Notes: generated by a model from the letters alone, not told the origin. A stretch of DNA of 37,860 nt from Terribacillus saccharophilus (GCF_002272745.1 NZ_NPBD01000009.1:1-37860); one strand, 5' to 3'; positions 9,749 through 19,018 are shown, counted from the stretch's first letter. Made by a program: numbers and translations.

Positions 9749-10354
9749 TTACTGCTCTTCAACACTTAAGATAGTGCCGCTCCGTTCCATATATGTGAAC
9801 CGGTATGTTGTGCCTTCTTCTATCTGATAATTGTTGTACAGCAGCGTAAGCTCCCGTTCATCCGTTGTGATGAGTGCAATAGTTGAGTGGCCACCAGTGT
9901 ATACATCCACAACTTTAAAGTCATCTACTTTCATTTCACCATTTGCGTAATCCTTCATATCTCCCACACTATTAATTGTTAAAGAACTTAATTGTGGAAC
10001 AATGAAAACACCTATGGTAAAACAAACTATCCCTGTTAAACCAAAATAAAATACCTGTCTTTTTCCAACTTTCTGGGGATTTTTTATTGTAATAACAAGA
10101 CTTGTGTAAACAAAAAAGGCAATAAGAGTCAAGGCAGCCAAGTACAACAAGGCAGTTCCTATCCAATCATAGATGAATGCATGATAAAGACTCGAAGCAA
10201 AAAATGTTCTTAAAACCATAAAAGTTACACCTAAAATAACAAAAGCAACCATTACCATGATGAAGCCATATATAATTCTTGCCCTCTTGCGATTAGCAAC
10301 CTCACGTTTCAATTGAGCTGAGCTTTGTAAATGTCGTCGTTTTTTCCTGCCCAT
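9749..10354 (-). CDS. uncharacterised membrane protein with three spans
   Basis: A 201-residue protein with a very basic N-terminus (MGRKKRRHLQ..., likely cytoplasmic), three hydrophobic spans at about residues 28-50, 63-86 and 101-122, and an 80-residue hydrophilic C-terminal part that would face outside. That part contains repeated beta-type segments (FKVVDVYTGGHSTIALITT, ERELTLLYNNYQIEEG). AAAGGGGAG lies upstream of the ATG. I do not recognise a family or catalytic motif. It is a single gene between a shared terminator and a 409-base gap. Confidence 0.65.
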   Translation of the reverse strand: MGRKKRRHLQSSAQLKREVANRKRARIIYGFIMVMVAFVILGVTFMVLRTFFASSLYHAFIYDWIGTALLYLAALTLIAFFVYTSLVITIKNPQKVGKRQVFYFGLTGIVCFTIGVFIVPQLSSLTINSVGDMKDYANGEMKVDDFKVVDVYTGGHSTIALITTDERELTLLYNNYQIEEGTTYRFTYMERSGTILSVEEQ

Positions 10355-10411
10355 TAAATCTCCCCTTTAAAAATCTATATCTTTTTATAAATTATAATCT
10401 AGTTCTTGTAG

Positions 10412-10434
10412 CCTCTCATAAGATTTATGAGAGG
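10412..10434. repeat. perfect inverted repeat in the 10355-10763 gap
   Basis: CCTCTCATAA-GAT-TTATGAGAGG is a perfect 10-bp inverted repeat. It lies about 58 bases upstream of the minus-strand gene starting at 10354, just behind a minus-strand TATAAT (10391-10396), so it could be an operator at the -35 region. It could equally be a relic terminator. The rest of the 409-base gap holds a weak stem AGGCTGA / TCAGCCT (10555-10583) followed by GTTTTT, and the leader of the ABC permease. I see no gene in it. Confidence 0.5.
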
Positions 10435-10763
10435 TTATTTAATTTGTAATATCATTACTTAAAACTTATGTTTTGAAATACCAAGTGTCAAGGTTTATCA
10501 CAGTTGTCAAAATATCTTTCACTCCTTTTTTAAAATAGCCGATTTACTAAAATAAGGCTGAAGGCGTAGTAATTAATCAGCCTCAATCAGGTTTTTCAAA
10601 TAAATACCATTTTGTATGATTACTTTAATACAATAAAAAATCGTTCAGGGAAAAACATTATCCCATAATAAATGAAGCTGAGAATTATTCCACTGAAGAA
10701 GTCAAAGAGTGATAGGTACAAGGATAGAATGAAAAATAGATGCTGTAGGAAGGAGAAAAAATC

Positions 10764-13109
10764 ATGTTTTTGAAAATGGTGAAGAATGATTTCATCAGGA
10801 ACAAAATTATAACGATGACAGTATTTGTATTTATCACAATGGCCGTTATTTTGGCAGCCAGTGCCGTTAATAACATTGGCAATCTGATTCAGGGGATCTC
10901 AAAATTCCAGGGAAGTGCAGTGCCAGCTGACATTACGGTGATGCATGCAGGAGAATATGACCAAGGGAAGATCGACCGATTCACAGATCAATATCGGGAC
11001 CATATAGCGATGCAGGAGACGATGGTTCTCCAGAATATTGATGGTAGTAATATTCATTTTGGTCAAAATCAAACGATGGCGGGAACGATACAGGATATTT
11101 CATTTGTGGTACAGAATAAGAATTTTGATTTTATATTGAATCTGGATAATGAAAGGTTGGATGTAAAGAAAGGTTTTGTAGCTGTTCCAATCTATTTCAT
11201 GGAACAACATGACCTAAAAATAGGTGATACGATTACGGTGAAAAGCGGCTGGTATGAGAAGGCGTTTGTCATTTCAGATTATGCAAGGGATTTTGAGATG
11301 AACTCGCCCCTTACTTCTTCGAAACGGTTTGTGGTAAATCAGCATGATTATAATGAAATGCTTAAAATGCAGGCTGGGGAACTGGAATATCTGATCGAAT
11401 TCAAGCTGAATGAAAGCGGAGATTCTGATGCTGTTCAGACTGCCTATAACGAAGCAGGTCTTCCGGCAAATGGTCCTATATTGGAAGGTAAGATATTTGC
11501 GATTTTCAATAGCATGTCGGATATGATAGTTGCGATTGTCATTATATTCATAAGTATGCTGCTTCTTGTGATTGCTTCGCTCTGTATCAGACTTACATTC
11601 CTGGCAACGATTGATGAAGATATGAGAGAAATCGGTGTTTTGAAAGCAATGGGGGTATCCCAAAAAGATATAAAAAAGGTTTATCTTAATAAATACAGAG
11701 TCATCTCAGTAGCTGCCGGTATTATTGGTTATCTGCTTTCCTTTGCAGTGGTAAATCTGTTAAACAGAAATATGAGACTTTATATATCTACCGATTTATC
11801 AGGTAGCTTAAATTATATACTAGCTCTTATAGCTCCATTACTCGTGTATGTCATGATTGTGATGTACTGCAAGCGAGTACTAAAAAGAATTGATAAAATT
11901 TCTGCGGTGGAAGCTTTGCGTTCAGATATCATGGAGCGCGGAAAGAACAGTTTCCCGCTGCTAAAGAACAAATTCTTCAGCACTAATATTTACATGGGGC
12001 TGAGGGATGTAGGCAAACGATTCAGGTTATACAGGCTGCTGTTAGTGATTTTTATCGTATGTACGTTCATTGTCATACTGCCTGTAAATATTTATAACAC
12101 GATGAGTTCACCTGAATTTTCCACGTATATGGGAATAGGGAAACAGGATATGAGAATTGATCTTCGAAGGACAGATTCTATTACAGAAGATTTTAAAAAG
12201 CTGCAGGAAGAGCTGCAGAGTGATTCGGATATTGAAAAGTTTGCACCCTACATCACAAGTTCCTACCAAGTCAAAAATGCAGAAGATTCCTGGGACTATA
12301 TGAATATTGAAACCGGAGATTTTTCCGTATTTCCATTAAAGTTTCTGGAAGGCAGAGCACCGAAGGCAGAAGGGGAAATCTCGCTTTCACTAGCCAATGC
12401 TGCAAAAGATGGATTAAACAAGAAAGTAGGAGACGAAGTAACCGTCAGGATTGGCGGACAAGAACAGAAGTTAACAGTTACGGGTATTTATCAAGATATT
12501 ACAAATGGAGGGAAAACAGCAAAGGCGCATACAAGTCTTGGGGTAAATGAAGAGGCCATTCTTTGGTATATTGTGAGTTTGGATTTAGCTGAAGGTGTTG
12601 ATGCTCGTAAGAAAATGGAATACTACCAGAATGCTTACAGCACAGCGCAGGTAAATGATATTAAAGAATATACGCAGCAGACGTTAGGAAATATCATTGA
12701 CCAGATGGGTACCGTCGTGGTAGGCGGAATCTCCGTCGCGATCATCATAGCTGTATTAATCACGGCACTATTCCTTCGAATGCTATTATCAAAGGATATG
12801 TCTCAGATTGCCATCATGCGAAGTATGGGATTAACTTTAAAGCAAATTAGTCATCAATATATGGCAGGCACTCTGATGGTACTAATATTTGGAATTATAT
12901 TTGGAGTTTTGACTGCGAACCTTCTGGGAGAATTTCTTGTAAGTTTGGCCATGTCCTCTATGGGAGCGGCAAAAATTGAATTTGTTCATATTATATGGCA
13001 GACCTGGCTACTTTGTCCGTTAGTGCTGATCATAGCCGTTGGATTGACGATATTTATCTCCTGTAAGGTAGCCGTAAAAGATGATTTATCTGTCGTTTTG
13101 AGAAGTTGA
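10764..13109 (+). CDS. ABC transporter permease, FtsX/MacB type
   Basis: A 781-residue permease with an N-terminal membrane helix, an extracellular MacB-type region (about residues 40-235), three FtsX-domain helices (about 250-375), a second helix-extracellular-FtsX unit (about 425-781) and final spans. The cytoplasmic signature DEDMREIGVLKAMGVSQKDI before the second span and its repeat DMSQIAIMRSMGLTLKQI are typical FtsX motifs. Such permeases act with a cytosolic ATPase in mechanotransmission, lipoprotein release or peptide resistance rather than classical uptake. The ATG has GGAAGGAG upstream. The ATPase gene follows after 136 bases. No two-component system is adjacent, unlike BceAB-type resistance loci. 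Confidence 0.88.
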   Translation: MFLKMVKNDFIRNKIITMTVFVFITMAVILAASAVNNIGNLIQGISKFQGSAVPADITVMHAGEYDQGKIDRFTDQYRDHIAMQETMVLQNIDGSNIHFGQNQTMAGTIQDISFVVQNKNFDFILNLDNERLDVKKGFVAVPIYFMEQHDLKIGDTITVKSGWYEKAFVISDYARDFEMNSPLTSSKRFVVNQHDYNEMLKMQAGELEYLIEFKLNESGDSDAVQTAYNEAGLPANGPILEGKIFAIFNSMSDMIVAIVIIFISMLLLVIASLCIRLTFLATIDEDMREIGVLKAMGVSQKDIKKVYLNKYRVISVAAGIIGYLLSFAVVNLLNRNMRLYISTDLSGSLNYILALIAPLLVYVMIVMYCKRVLKRIDKISAVEALRSDIMERGKNSFPLLKNKFFSTNIYMGLRDVGKRFRLYRLLLVIFIVCTFIVILPVNIYNTMSSPEFSTYMGIGKQDMRIDLRRTDSITEDFKKLQEELQSDSDIEKFAPYITSSYQVKNAEDSWDYMNIETGDFSVFPLKFLEGRAPKAEGEISLSLANAAKDGLNKKVGDEVTVRIGGQEQKLTVTGIYQDITNGGKTAKAHTSLGVNEEAILWYIVSLDLAEGVDARKKMEYYQNAYSTAQVNDIKEYTQQTLGNIIDQMGTVVVGGISVAIIIAVLITALFLRMLLSKDMSQIAIMRSMGLTLKQISHQYMAGTLMVLIFGIIFGVLTANLLGEFLVSLAMSSMGAAKIEFVHIIWQTWLLCPLVLIIAVGLTIFISCKVAVKDDLSVVLRS

Positions 13110-13245
13110 CAGTACTGAAAGGCACAGTTAGAAAGCTTTGGAGAAATACTCTACGCATAGACACCAACTGTTTTTCTGAAAAGCATGCCAGAACCCTCTG
13201 AGGAAATACTTTTGGGTAGTAATATTTGCTATGGGAGGAATTTAG

Positions 13246-14013
13246 GTGACCAATATAATAGAAGCTAGAAGTGTGACCAAAAAAGTAGCATTAGGGAAAG
13301 ATAATGAGCTTCATATCTTAAAGGATGTAAACTTAGAGGTGGAAGAAGGAGAATTCGTATCGGTCATGGGACCGTCCGGAAGCGGGAAATCAACACTGCT
13401 ATATAATATAAGTGGTATGGATAGAATTACATCTGGTAGTGTGAAGATTAAAGGTCGTGAAATCGGCAGTCTAAAAGAAGAAGAATTGGCGAAGATTCGA
13501 CTGGAGACAATGGGATTTATCTTTCAGGATATTAATCTATTAAAGAATCTGTCCCTGATTGACAACGTTCTGTTTCCTGCACTTGTGTCAACAGTTGCGG
13601 ATAAAAATGTAGTAAATCAAAAAGCAAAAGAACTGATGAAAATGACAGGAATTGAAAAGCTTGCAGATCATACAATCACGCAAGGCTCTGGAGGACAGCT
13701 ACAAAGAGTGGGCATTTGCAGAGCATTGATAAATGATCCGGCTATCATATTTGGAGACGAACCGACCGGAGCATTAGACTCCAAATCGACAGAGGAAATT
13801 ATGTCAATTCTTGCTGAGATTAATAAAGATGGCACAACTATAGTGCTCGTTACGCATGATGTAAAGGTAGCAGCAAAAACGGAAAGAATACTGGTTATGG
13901 CAGATGGAAATATTGTTTCACAGAAGAAAATGCGTAAGTATGATGTACAGAAAGACGATAGTAAGGAAAGAGAAGAAAGTATTATGAAATGGTTAATGGA
14001 GAATGGGTTATAA
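13246..14013 (+). CDS. ABC transporter ATP-binding protein, MacB/LolD type
   Basis: A 255-residue ATPase that should power the upstream FtsX-type permease. Walker A GPSGSGKST is at about residues 42-50, the Q-loop FIFQD near 91, Walker B AIIFGDEPTGALD near 163-175 and the H-loop LVTHD near 205. The signature is QGSGGQLQRV: the S-G-G-Q core is kept but the usual leading leucine is glycine. The start is GTG with GGGAGGA 8 bases upstream. The permease-before-ATPase order and the 136-base gap, which shows no terminator, are less common than the reverse tight order, but the two genes very probably form one transporter. Confidence 0.88.
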   Translation: MTNIIEARSVTKKVALGKDNELHILKDVNLEVEEGEFVSVMGPSGSGKSTLLYNISGMDRITSGSVKIKGREIGSLKEEELAKIRLETMGFIFQDINLLKNLSLIDNVLFPALVSTVADKNVVNQKAKELMKMTGIEKLADHTITQGSGGQLQRVGICRALINDPAIIFGDEPTGALDSKSTEEIMSILAEINKDGTTIVLVTHDVKVAAKTERILVMADGNIVSQKKMRKYDVQKDDSKEREESIMKWLMENGL

Positions 14014-14156
14014 GTTTTCATTGGCATAAAGTTCATATGGGAAATTTCTAAAAGAAAAGTCTATAAGAAAATTAAAAACTCGCTAATATTTTGCTAACAC
14101 ATGTTATAGCGTCTTTAAAGAATGAAGATTACGCTTCTAACAATTTCTGACGCATC

Positions 14157-14195
14157 AAAAAAGATCCCTCAGATTATTTCTGAGGGATCTTTTTA
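14157..14195. terminator. bidirectional terminator between ABC ATPase and chemoreceptor
   Basis: AAAAAAGATCCCTCAGA pairs with TCTGAGGGATCTTTTT across the loop TTATT. It overlaps the stop codon of the minus-strand chemoreceptor. Confidence 0.92.
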
Positions 14196-15878
14196 ATACT
14201 TAAACCGGTTAACAATCGTCTGTAACTCTTCCGCTAAATCCGAAAGAGATACAGCCGCATTCGAGATATCTTCCATGGAACTCAATTGTTCCTCTGTTGC
14301 TAAGGCAACTGCCTTGGAGCTTGATGATGTTTCTTTTGTTCCTGTTTCAAGAGTTGAGAGGCTATGCTGCACTACTTCTACACCTGCAGTTAATTGCTGG
14401 GTGGCAGCTGCTACTTCTTGAATTTGAGCTGTTACCTGTCCAACTAGATTTAAAATCTCTCTAAACTGTTGCTGGCTCTCACTGGCGTAATTCATGCCTG
14501 AATCCACATTTTGCTGCACGTTATGGATATTGACTACGGTATCTTTTGAGTCCGTTTCTATTGTGGAAACTAAGTGCTTAATATGGCTGGCAGATTGATT
14601 TGTTTCATCAGCCAGCTTTCGAACTTCTTCTGCTACAACTGCAAAACCTTTTCCTTGTTCTCCTGCTCGTGCAGCTTCTATGGCTGCATTTAATGCAAGG
14701 AGATTGGTTTGTTCAGAAATATCTGTGATGAGAGTCGACATATGACTTATTTCTGTTGTGCTTCTCACTAATGACTCTAATCCGCTGCCGGCTTCTTGAA
14801 CAGACTGATTGATGACAGTCATTTGTTCTGACATCAAATTTACAGAAGAGGCGCCCAGCTCTGCTTTATCCTTCATAAAAGATGAATTTTCAGCAATGCT
14901 GTTTGTATTGTCTGCTACATTGGAAAGGCTCTCTAATATCTCTGTTATGGATCCGGAGCTCTGTTCTGTCATATTGTTTTGATTTGTACTAGTTAAGGCA
15001 ATTTCCTTCATTGATTGTGAGATTTGGTCCGATGTAGCTCTAGACTGTTCAGAGCTTGCCGATAATTCTTCTGAAGCGGCCGCGACCTGTTGGGATGAAC
15101 TGCTGATCTGTTTTACGATACCTGCCAGTGAGTGAACAAAAGCATTAAAGGATGCAGCAAGCTGACCAAATTCATCCTTACTTTTAACTGCGACTTTTTG
15201 AGTCAGGTCCGCATCTCCCTGTGCAATATCTTCAAGCTGCCTATTTAAACTTCTAAGAGGCACCAGGATGGATTTCAGAAGCAGCATACTCAAAAGGATT
15301 CCTAATATAATAGAAATTATTGTCACTGCACTAATGAACCATCCACTTACAGTTCCATATCTATGAATATCTGCTTCTAAATCATTTACATCATTATTCA
15401 ATTGATCGACTAACTCATTAACGGATGGATCTAGTAATTCCTTGCGTAATGTTCTTTCCTCTCCTAAGTGAAGGGATTCGGCTTGTTCCGGATTGGAGGC
15501 AAACTGAGATACTACCTCCTGATTGATACTCCAAAACTCAGTAAAGTTATTCCGGATATCATTCACGTTCGTCATATAATCCTGATTGTGGATAAGTGAT
15601 TCCAATTGATCTAAAGTAGAGAGAATATCATCAGATTTCTCTTCCATTCCGTCAGCAAAATCCTGTTCGCCAGTGATGATAAATCCTCTTTCATCATTCG
15701 ATAAGCCAGCTAACCTATACTGGACATGCTTGATTTTGTTTTGAAACTCCATTTTATCCTTTAAGATATCATTCTTCTCGGTAATGGAAGAATTGATGAA
15801 AATGGATGAAACCCCAATTAATAATAAGGAAAATATTAAAATTGAGATTATCCCTAGAAGTTTTGTTTTGATTTTCAC
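14193..15878 (-). CDS. methyl-accepting chemotaxis protein
   Basis: A 561-residue transmembrane chemoreceptor. The first membrane span is at about residues 8-30. A helical extracellular sensor (31-178) carries [11 protein letters not shown], characteristic of CHASE3-like four-helix bundles. The second span is at 179-203, HAMP at about 204-256, then the cytoplasmic signalling hairpin, whose tip includes [20 protein letters not shown] and [13 protein letters not shown] (about residues 388-422), the site that contacts CheA/CheW. The GTG start has AAAGGAA upstream. There are no other chemotaxis genes nearby. The ligand is unknown. Confidence 0.93.
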   Translation of the reverse strand: MKIKTKLLGIISILIFSLLLIGVSSIFINSSITEKNDILKDKMEFQNKIKHVQYRLAGLSNDERGFIITGEQDFADGMEEKSDDILSTLDQLESLIHNQDYMTNVNDIRNNFTEFWSINQEVVSQFASNPEQAESLHLGEERTLRKELLDPSVNELVDQLNNDVNDLEADIHRYGTVSGWFISAVTIISIILGILLSMLLLKSILVPLRSLNRQLEDIAQGDADLTQKVAVKSKDEFGQLAASFNAFVHSLAGIVKQISSSSQQVAAASEELSASSEQSRATSDQISQSMKEIALTSTNQNNMTEQSSGSITEILESLSNVADNTNSIAENSSFMKDKAELGASSVNLMSEQMTVINQSVQEAGSGLESLVRSTTEISHMSTLITDISEQTNLLALNAAIEAARAGEQGKGFAVVAEEVRKLADETNQSASHIKHLVSTIETDSKDTVVNIHNVQQNVDSGMNYASESQQQFREILNLVGQVTAQIQEVAAATQQLTAGVEVVQHSLSTLETGTKETSSSSKAVALATEEQLSSMEDISNAAVSLSDLAEELQTIVNRFKY

Positions 15879-15949
15879 GATTAAATTCCTTTCTAATAAA
15901 AAAAACTCTTCAAACTAACATATTAATTAGCTGCTCAAAGCTATCAGGC

Positions 15950-16200
15950 TCCCAAACCAAGATATTCCTTTCTGGTTAATTAATATGCACGCTATATATA
16001 TCGACCAACCTAGGTAATCTTAAAGGCTCTTGCGAAAGAGAGCTAGGTGTTCCGGGTTAATTTAAAAAGCCCCAGATTAATCTATAGCTCGCTATTATTG
16101 TTCAACAACGGCCTCTTTCATGTCGATTAACGTCAATAATGATCGTACGCATTAACAGCCTGTTTACAATTAATTGACCTCTCCTTAACAGGCCTTTGGT
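15950..16200. other. 365-base gap with a possible structured RNA
   Basis: The gap 15879-16243 lies between the divergent chemoreceptor and mini-lipoprotein genes and has no convincing ORF. On the plus strand GGCTCTT-GCGA-AAGAGAGCT forms a hairpin with a GNRA-type tetraloop (about 16024-16043). A second short hairpin GGGT...GCCC follows (about 16054-16072), and TAATCT (16015-16020) can close both with AGATTA (16074-16079), giving a plausible three-way junction. A palindrome AACAGCCTGTT is at 16154-16164. It matches no riboswitch class whose consensus I can recall. Confidence 0.35.
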
Positions 16201-16243
16201 ATCTTACTTATGTACCTTATTTTCTTAAAAGGGAGAGGCTTCA

Positions 16244-16414
16244 ATGCTTAAAAAATGGATGGTAGCATTGGGAATGGTATCAGTACTTACGTTGGCGGCA
16301 TGTAATAATAATGATGATGAAGATCCAGCTGATGATGAGCAAATTGAGGAACAAGAACAGGATCAAGATCAAGATACTGATGATACAGAAGAAGATACAG
16401 ATCAATCTGAATAA
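16244..16414 (+). CDS. very acidic mini-lipoprotein
   Basis: A 56-residue predicted lipoprotein. A short basic start, a hydrophobic core and the lipobox LTLAAC place the lipidated cysteine at residue 20. The mature 37 residues are almost entirely N, D, E, Q, T and S, with about 20 acidic residues (NNNDDEDPADDEQIEEQEQD, then a similar tail). AAAAGGGAGAGG lies upstream of the ATG and a good terminator follows, so it is a monocistronic gene. Such tiny acidic lipoproteins on the outer membrane face could bind cations or add surface charge, but no function is established here. Confidence 0.75.
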   Translation: MLKKWMVALGMVSVLTLAACNNNDDEDPADDEQIEEQEQDQDQDTDDTEEDTDQSE

Positions 16415-16426
16415 TATGTAGTGTCT

Positions 16427-16458
16427 AAAAGGCGTTCCATCATGGTACGCCTTTTTTT
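16427..16458 (+). terminator. terminator after mini-lipoprotein
   Basis: AAAAGGCGTTCC pairs with GGTACGCCTTTT (one mismatch) and is followed by a run of seven T. Confidence 0.88.
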
Positions 16459-16586
16459 ATTCTTAAATTGGAGCAATACAAACACACTAATATAGAAGTG
16501 AAAAAAGGTATGTGTGTAGAAAGTAAACATATACGTAATTACTAGCCTATATATCAAGGGGCTAAGCTCGAAACAGAGGTGATTTC

Positions 16587-16994
16587 TTGTTTAACACGAT
16601 AAGGTACATAAGTATGAAAACGGCAATATTATTAGGGATTTGTTTTTACACTCTCACAATCTTAATTCATGTTTTAGTTATTAGCGGTATCCTCCCATAT
16701 ACATGGGTGAATGGTGGACGATCTGATTCATTCGCAACTCAATTCCAACTATCTATCATCAGTATTATTATTTGTATTATAGGAGGACTTTTTACTTTTT
16801 TTGCTGCTGAAAACAGAGTAGGAAGATTCAATAGAGGCATAACCATTATATGCTGGTTTCTTGTTATGCTGTGTTCCATTGGTTTAATCCAACAACTGTT
16901 AGGAACATCTTTTGAAAAGTTGGTTTGTTCGTTTATAGTGCTTCTTGGAATTATCTCGAACTTACGGTTAGCAGTTGAAACAAGAAAGCAATAA
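16587..16994 (+). CDS. small integral membrane protein, unknown
   Basis: A 135-residue protein with four predicted membrane spans (about residues 12-34, 53-74, 84-104 and 108-128) and a short loop between the first two (YTWVNGGRSD) that probably faces outside. The TTG start at 16587 is chosen because AGAGGTGAT lies just upstream; an ATG at 16614 has only a weak site. It ends at a strong bidirectional terminator. I see no catalytic motif and do not recognise the family with confidence. Confidence 0.65.
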   Translation: MFNTIRYISMKTAILLGICFYTLTILIHVLVISGILPYTWVNGGRSDSFATQFQLSIISIIICIIGGLFTFFAAENRVGRFNRGITIICWFLVMLCSIGLIQQLLGTSFEKLVCSFIVLLGIISNLRLAVETRKQ

Positions 16995-17014
16995 AAAGGC
17001 GATGTTATACGACT

Positions 17015-17057
17015 AAAAAAGCGTGAAATCTGTTGGCTAAGATTTCACGCTTTTTTT
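17015..17057. terminator. bidirectional terminator
   Basis: A perfect 17-bp stem AAAAAAGCGTGAAATCT / AGATTTCACGCTTTTTT with an 8-base loop separates two convergent genes and overlaps the stop of the minus-strand one. Confidence 0.94.
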
Positions 17058-17550
17058 ATAAACTCTTACACAAAACAATTACCCAATAAGGAGTAGCTTG
17101 AGCTGGGATGCTTTTCGTTGTGGGTCCATATACAACAATCAAATCCCGGTTCCCAAGGTTACCAGTAAAAGCTTGCCCGTTCGTTAATACTAGCGGTGTA
17201 AACTGTGATATATTTAGCTGCAATTGTCCATCGCTACTCACCAGCTGATTATCGAAGAAGCTGACTTTCACATTCTGGTTCTGGTTTTCCTTCACCATAA
17301 CAAGCGCTGGAAACTGGGGAGGATAAATAAGAATCGCAGGTGCATCTCCATCATAATAGCCAGTCACGCGATCACCTACGGATACCATTGCATGATCAAC
17401 GAAGTACGTAGTAGGCGATACAACAAAGTTCACTATTGATCCTGTATCGTTTTCGACAGTAAAGAATTTAAAACAGCCATCCGCTCGGCCATTGCCCTGG
17501 AAATCACTAATCATCGTTACAGTTCCATGGAAGGAATAAAAATTGGTCAT
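17056..17550 (-). CDS. uncharacterised beta-rich protein
   Basis: A 164-residue soluble protein with no signal peptide, rich in beta-strand and aromatic residues. A striking segment is GSIVNFVVSPTTYFVDH followed by VGDRVTGYYDGDAPAILIYP (about residues 35-78), which resembles an OB-like or nucleic-acid/ligand-binding beta barrel and which I associate with uncharacterised Firmicutes proteins. The frame is open to 17592, but GGAGG lies 7 bases before the ATG at 17550, so I start there. A CATATCGTA sequence upstream fits the sigma-K -10 pattern CATANNNTA, but no matching -35 is clear. The function is unknown. Confidence 0.65.
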   Translation of the reverse strand: MTNFYSFHGTVTMISDFQGNGRADGCFKFFTVENDTGSIVNFVVSPTTYFVDHAMVSVGDRVTGYYDGDAPAILIYPPQFPALVMVKENQNQNVKVSFFDNQLVSSDGQLQLNISQFTPLVLTNGQAFTGNLGNRDLIVVYGPTTKSIPAQATPYWVIVLCKSL

Positions 17551-17730
17551 ATACATACCTCCATTGTTTTCCATGTACGATATGTAGGTCATTGCCTAAG
17601 GGACTGTGCGAATGCCTATAGGGCGACGCTATATTCATAATAATTATTAACTGTTGAATAAACTTCTTCTTCCAGTTTAAATTATTTGTTATGATGAATT
17701 ATTGCATCTAACTTAGGAAGGATACTTTAT

Positions 17731-18963
17731 GTGAACAGATCTAATACAAATACGCAAAAACGTTATTATACATTTTTATTAATACTAGCAATTCTTTTCA
17801 TAGCTGCTACTTTGCGTTCACCGCTTACTTCCGTTGGGCCGCTTATACCATTCTTCCGGGAAGAACTGGACGTTTCCAACTCCATGGTTGGTCTGGTAAA
17901 TACATTACCGCTGCTTGCTTTTGGTGTTTTTTCATCATTAGTGCCTAAGATATCGAGTAAGTTTGGCATGGAGTTAACGCTGTTAGCTGCAATGTTCATG
18001 CTGACTATAGGTATTTTTATTCGGGCTTTGAGCGGTCTTCCGCTATTGTTATTTGGGACTGTTCTACTGGGGATGGCCATCGCTTTTGGGAATGTGCTGA
18101 TGCCGGGTTTGATCAAGTCTAGTTTTCCGTATCAAATCGGGCTGATGACAGGCATATATTCCGTTTCAATGAACATTTTCGGAGCGCTTGCTTCAGGTAT
18201 TTCCGTGCCGATAGCATCTGTACCTAGCTTTGGCTGGCGGAATGCGATGCAAATATGGAGTATCCTCTCCTTAATAGCAATTGTTATCTTATTGCTTCGA
18301 TTACCGGCAGCACGTTCGGAAAAGAAAGTATTTGTGAAAGTAGAGAACAAAGCCTCTCGGGGGATTTTTAAATCTAAGATTGCGTGGGCTGTAACGCTAT
18401 TTATGGGTTTGCAATCCTTCATACCGTACAGCCTGTTTACATGGCTGCCAGATATATTAATGTCCAAAGGGTTCGATGAAAGTGAAGCGGGTTGGCTCAT
18501 TGCCATTTATCAGCTAGGGCTTATCCCTACGACATTCATTGCACCTATCATTGCGGGCAGAATGAAAAACCAGCGGCTAATAGGCTGTATTGCGGGCCTA
18601 TTATTCTTCTTTGGATTAGTTGGGGTTTCGTTTGTTTCCTCTCATCTTATTATCGCACCTCTTATATTGACGGGGGTTGGTGCAGGAACAGCATTCAGTT
18701 TAGCCATGATGTTCTTTGTTCTAAGGACTAATTCTATTGCGGAATCTTCCCAGCTATCAAGTATGGCTCAATCGGTCGGCTACTTGGTTGCTGCCATGGG
18801 ACCGCTTCTGCTTGGAACCATCGCTGAAAAGACAAATGGATGGACGGTACCGCTCATTATTCTTATGATTGCTGCTTTATGCATTGCCTTCTTAGGGACG
18901 ATTGCAGGTAAAAATCAAAAGATCTCTGTTGGTACACAACCAACAGGTGAAGAGAGAAGTTAG
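17731..18963 (+). CDS. MFS transporter, CynX/NimT (YycB) type
   Basis: A 410-residue, 12-span major facilitator of the cyanate-permease-like CynX/NimT/YycB group. Typical family segments are the first-helix motif AATLRSPLTSVGPLIPFFRE (about residues 26-45), the GMAIAFGNVLMPGLIKSSFP stretch (about 112-131) and SIAESSQLSSMAQSVGYLVAA in helix 10. Family members move small anions or nitroimidazole-type compounds. The start is a GTG with AGGAAGGA upstream; an overlapping ATG is out of frame. It is monocistronic with its own terminator. The substrate is unknown. Confidence 0.88.
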   Translation: MNRSNTNTQKRYYTFLLILAILFIAATLRSPLTSVGPLIPFFREELDVSNSMVGLVNTLPLLAFGVFSSLVPKISSKFGMELTLLAAMFMLTIGIFIRALSGLPLLLFGTVLLGMAIAFGNVLMPGLIKSSFPYQIGLMTGIYSVSMNIFGALASGISVPIASVPSFGWRNAMQIWSILSLIAIVILLLRLPAARSEKKVFVKVENKASRGIFKSKIAWAVTLFMGLQSFIPYSLFTWLPDILMSKGFDESEAGWLIAIYQLGLIPTTFIAPIIAGRMKNQRLIGCIAGLLFFFGLVGVSFVSSHLIIAPLILTGVGAGTAFSLAMMFFVLRTNSIAESSQLSSMAQSVGYLVAAMGPLLLGTIAEKTNGWTVPLIILMIAALCIAFLGTIAGKNQKISVGTQPTGEERS

Positions 18964-18975
18964 GTAATAGTAAAT

Positions 18976-19018
18976 AAGTAAAAAAAGAAGATCAACATGT
19001 GATCTTCTTTTTTTACTT
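18976..19018. terminator. bidirectional terminator between MFS gene and Phr-like locus
   Basis: AAGTAAAAAAAGAAGATCA pairs with TGATCTTCTTTTTTTACTT across a short loop. It overlaps the stop codon of the first Phr-like gene on the minus strand. Confidence 0.92.

Noticed and set aside
15950..16200. Assignment of the gap to a named riboswitch class (c-di-GMP, guanidine, SAM, lysine)
   Set aside because: Individual short motifs look similar, but the conserved core of each class is not present. I therefore report only a possible structured RNA.
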